Assembly (NCBI RefSeq): GCF_008929045.1
Contig: NZ_VFAH01000004.1
Span: 248,001 to 312,000, forward strand
Direction of reading: 5' to 3'
Source of the DNA: Noviherbaspirillum aerium
Lineage (GTDB): Bacteria; Pseudomonadota; Gammaproteobacteria; Burkholderiales; Burkholderiaceae_D
DNA length: 64,000 nucleotides
Below, piece after piece: positions 61,961-64,000 of this stretch; the first letter of the stretch is position 1, and the number at the start of each line of letters is the position of its first letter. Under the pieces are notes generated by a model. That model saw only the letters and a list, made by a program, of their open reading frames with translations, did no database searches and was not told the DNA's origin. The translations under genes were made by a program, and so were the position numbers.

Positions 61961-64000
61961 ATGAGCATGCAAGACGCCCAGTCAACGACATCGCCGCCGT
62001 CCACCCGACCCGGGTCCCGCCCTCCACGCCGGGGCGCACGCCGCGTCCTTGTCTGGCTGGCCGCCATTCTCGGGCTGCTGGCGGTCATACTTGCGGCGGC
62101 GGCATTTGTGCTGCTACGTACGGAATGGGGAGCCCGCACCCTATGGGAGAATGCCGCACGCTTCGTACCCGGCGGACTCAGCGGGGAATACCAGGGGGGA
62201 TCGCTGACTGAAGGCATACGGCTGCGCAATGTGGCTTACAGCGATGAAGGCATGCAGATACGCATCGACAGTCTCGACGCCGCATGGCGCTTCAGCTGGT
62301 CGCCTGCCGGCCTGCATATCCGCTCGCTGCAGGTCGGCACGGTGGATGTGACGCTGCAGCCGACACCGCCTGACAAGGAGCCCGCGAAACTTCCGGCCCA
62401 GATCCGCCTGCCGATACAGCTGGAGCTGGAACGGGCAACAGTGCAGCAGGTGCTGCTGCATCAGGACGGCAAGGATAGCCGCTATGCGGACATCCGCCTG
62501 AGTGCCAGCTCAGACAAGGTGCATCATCAATTGCGGCTGGAGAACGCCATTACCCCCTACGGCACCGCAAAAGCGTCGCTGCAATTGACCGGCGACCAGC
62601 CATTTCCAGTCAAGGGGACGGCCAGCCTCGCCAGTCAATACCGCGAGCAGCCTGTGGAAGTCAGCACCAGCCTCGATGGCAGCCTTCAGGATCTCGCCGT
62701 CAAGCTCGGCGTCAGTGGCAAGGGGCTCGACGGCAATGCCGACATCCAGGCGACGCCGTTTGCCGATGTGCCGCTGCGGCAGGCGCAGGTGCGGATCAGG
62801 GGTTTCGATCCGCGCGCCATCAATCCCGAATGGCCGCAGGCAAGGCTGGATGTCGATGCTTCGCTGCAGCCGGCCGGCAATTCCGGGAATCAGGCCGAAC
62901 TCGTGGTCGCCGGGCCTGTCGAGATACGCAATGCCGAACCGGGACCGATTGATGAAGCCCGCGTGCCGTTGAAATCGGCGCGCGCCGACGTCCGGCTGGA
63001 TGCCGATTTGCAGCGGCTCGAAAGTTTCCAGGCCAACTTGTCCGGCGACGCCACCCTGCAAGGCAGCGGCGAGCTGCGGGCCGGCGGGAACGGCGAATTT
63101 TCTTTCCGCGCTTCCAAACTGGATCTGCATGCCCTGCATGGCGCTCTTGTCACGACCTCGATGTCCGGGCCGATTGACGTCAAGCTCAAGGATGGAACGC
63201 AGGTGGTGCAGCTCGATCTGACCGGGCCGAAGCTGTCGGCACGAGTCGATGCCACGCTGGACCCGGCCAACATGACCCTTCATGCGGCACGGCTCGGCAC
63301 AGGCCCGGCCGCGCTGACGGTGAATGGAAATCTGGCGCGCACCGATCCCTCGACATTCTCCTTCAGCGGCGCTCTGAGCAAGTTCGATCCTGCGCTGGTG
63401 CTGGCCAATATTCAGCCTGCGCAGCTCGATGCCAAGACCCGCTCCCGGGTAGCGGCCATCGATGCCAACATCAACATGCAGTTCAAGGCCGACGGCAGGC
63501 TGTCTCCCGAGCCGGCGGCAAAGATCCGTTTCGACGTGCAGGACAGCCGCTATGCCGGGCTGCCGCTGACCGGCGGCGGCCTGGTGCAATTCGAAGGCAA
63601 GCGGATTCTGCCGAGCGATGCGAAATTATCGATCGCCGGCAATGACATCAGCCTCAAAGGCAGTTTCGGCCAGCCGTCCGACCGGCTCGCCTTCAATGCC
63701 GATGCACCGGCGCTCGGCCGTCTCGGCTACGGCTTGTCGGGATTGCTGAGGGCAAGCGGCGAGCTTGGCGGCACGACGGACAATCCGCGCATCGATGCCC
63801 GTTATCATGCCGAGAACCTTGCTTTCGGAAGCCACAGGCTTGCGCTGCTCGACGGCAGTGCAAAAGTCAACGGGCTTCCCGGCTCGGCGCCGGATGCCGG
63901 CATCGCCCTCGACCTCAAGGCACGCGATGTACGCAGCGGCGATATCCGTCTGGCCAACGCCAGCGCCGCCATTGATGGCCGCTACTCGCAGCACACGGCC
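61961..64000 (+). CDS. tamB: TamB, N-terminal part (runs off the window)
   Basis: The frame is open from the ATG at 61961 to the end of the window, 680 residues without stop. It has a basic N-terminus, one membrane helix at about 29-51 (VLVWLAAILGLLAVILAAAAFVLL, core LGLLAVILAAAAFVLL), then RTEWGARTLWENAARFVPGGLSG and YQGGSLTEGIRLRNVAY, the AsmA/TamB-like start of a long beta-strand groove spanning the periplasm. It works with TamA in envelope assembly. An ATG at 61967 is a possible start. Confidence 0.93.
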   Translation, partial: MSMQDAQSTTSPPSTRPGSRPPRRGARRVLVWLAAILGLLAVILAAAAFVLLRTEWGARTLWENAARFVPGGLSGEYQGGSLTEGIRLRNVAYSDEGMQIRIDSLDAAWRFSWSPAGLHIRSLQVGTVDVTLQPTPPDKEPAKLPAQIRLPIQLELERATVQQVLLHQDGKDSRYADIRLSASSDKVHHQLRLENAITPYGTAKASLQLTGDQPFPVKGTASLASQYREQPVEVSTSLDGSLQDLAVKLGVSGKGLDGNADIQATPFADVPLRQAQVRIRGFDPRAINPEWPQARLDVDASLQPAGNSGNQAELVVAGPVEIRNAEPGPIDEARVPLKSARADVRLDADLQRLESFQANLSGDATLQGSGELRAGGNGEFSFRASKLDLHALHGALVTTSMSGPIDVKLKDGTQVVQLDLTGPKLSARVDATLDPANMTLHAARLGTGPAALTVNGNLARTDPSTFSFSGALSKFDPALVLANIQPAQLDAKTRSRVAAIDANINMQFKADGRLSPEPAAKIRFDVQDSRYAGLPLTGGGLVQFEGKRILPSDAKLSIAGNDISLKGSFGQPSDRLAFNADAPALGRLGYGLSGLLRASGELGGTTDNPRIDARYHAENLAFGSHRLALLDGSAKVNGLPGSAPDAGIALDLKARDVRSGDIRLANASAAIDGRYSQHTA

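Overview
The window is a chromosomal stretch of a Gram-negative betaproteobacterium. Gene content (gcv/lipA, a fused Pha-type antiporter, TamAB, DUF5985 pairs, DUF1178, SYLF, DUF4142) suggests Burkholderiales, possibly Oxalobacteraceae. This placement is inference; there is no rRNA or species marker. No insertion sequence, prophage or CRISPR array was seen.

Layout. 0-5 kb: fatty-acid type acyl-CoA metabolism (three acyl-CoA dehydrogenases, two MaoC hydratases, a YfcG-like GST). 5-6.2 kb: DUF1178 and a small unknown gene. 6.4-13.7 kb: a leftward operon gcvH-gcvP-sdaA-gcvT-lipA that joins glycine cleavage, serine deamination and lipoate synthesis, closed by a terminator near 6.43 kb. 14.3-20.2 kb: a six-gene Mrp/Pha multisubunit Na+(K+)/H+ antiporter operon, then a CaCA exchanger. 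21.4-27.5 kb: kdgK, a universal stress protein, an SDR dehydrogenase, a GH37 trehalase, YihY and DUF421 proteins. 27.5-44.7 kb: an envelope and stress island of mostly small, exported or membrane proteins (MlaC, PRC-barrel, a 27-residue membrane peptide, DUF4142, SYLF, DUF2254, MscS, pentapeptide repeats, DUF326, beta/gamma-crystallin-like), ending in a QseBC/PmrAB-type two-component system. 45-48 kb: haloalkane dehalogenase, tRNA-Leu(UAA), a DUF5985 pair with a small winged-helix-like protein. 48.1-52.3 kb: an mscS-otsA-otsB operon in which OtsA carries an extra membrane sensor-like module. 52.8-59.5 kb: a small cysteine protein, a LacI regulator, an AGCS symporter and a BCCT transporter. 60.1-64 kb: tamA and the start of tamB.

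Main finding. Eleven non-coding sites between 21.4 and 54.5 kb, plus one degenerate site at 57.1 kb, share one 33-bp architecture: a direct repeat close to CTTAAK-N5-CTTAAT (typical spacer TTTCG or TTGCG), exactly 10 bp, then a -10-like hexamer that has A at position 2 and T at position 6 in every case. This matches the published PmrA box (YTTAAK-N5-YTTAAK) and QseB site. One copy lies ahead of the window's own QseB/PmrA-like regulator gene. The others lie ahead of kdgK, the SYLF gene, a secreted alanine-rich protein, the pentapeptide protein, the DUF326 cysteine protein, the crystallin-like protein, mscS-otsA-otsB, a 62-residue protein, the LacI gene, and a leaderless non-coding unit that ends in an intrinsic terminator. 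The last is a candidate ~120-nt small RNA with an anti-Shine-Dalgarno stretch. I infer a locally clustered, autoregulated envelope/osmotic-stress regulon with its own sRNA.

Limits: everything is read by eye. Family calls rest on motif recognition, no database was searched, and start codons were chosen from Shine-Dalgarno spacing.
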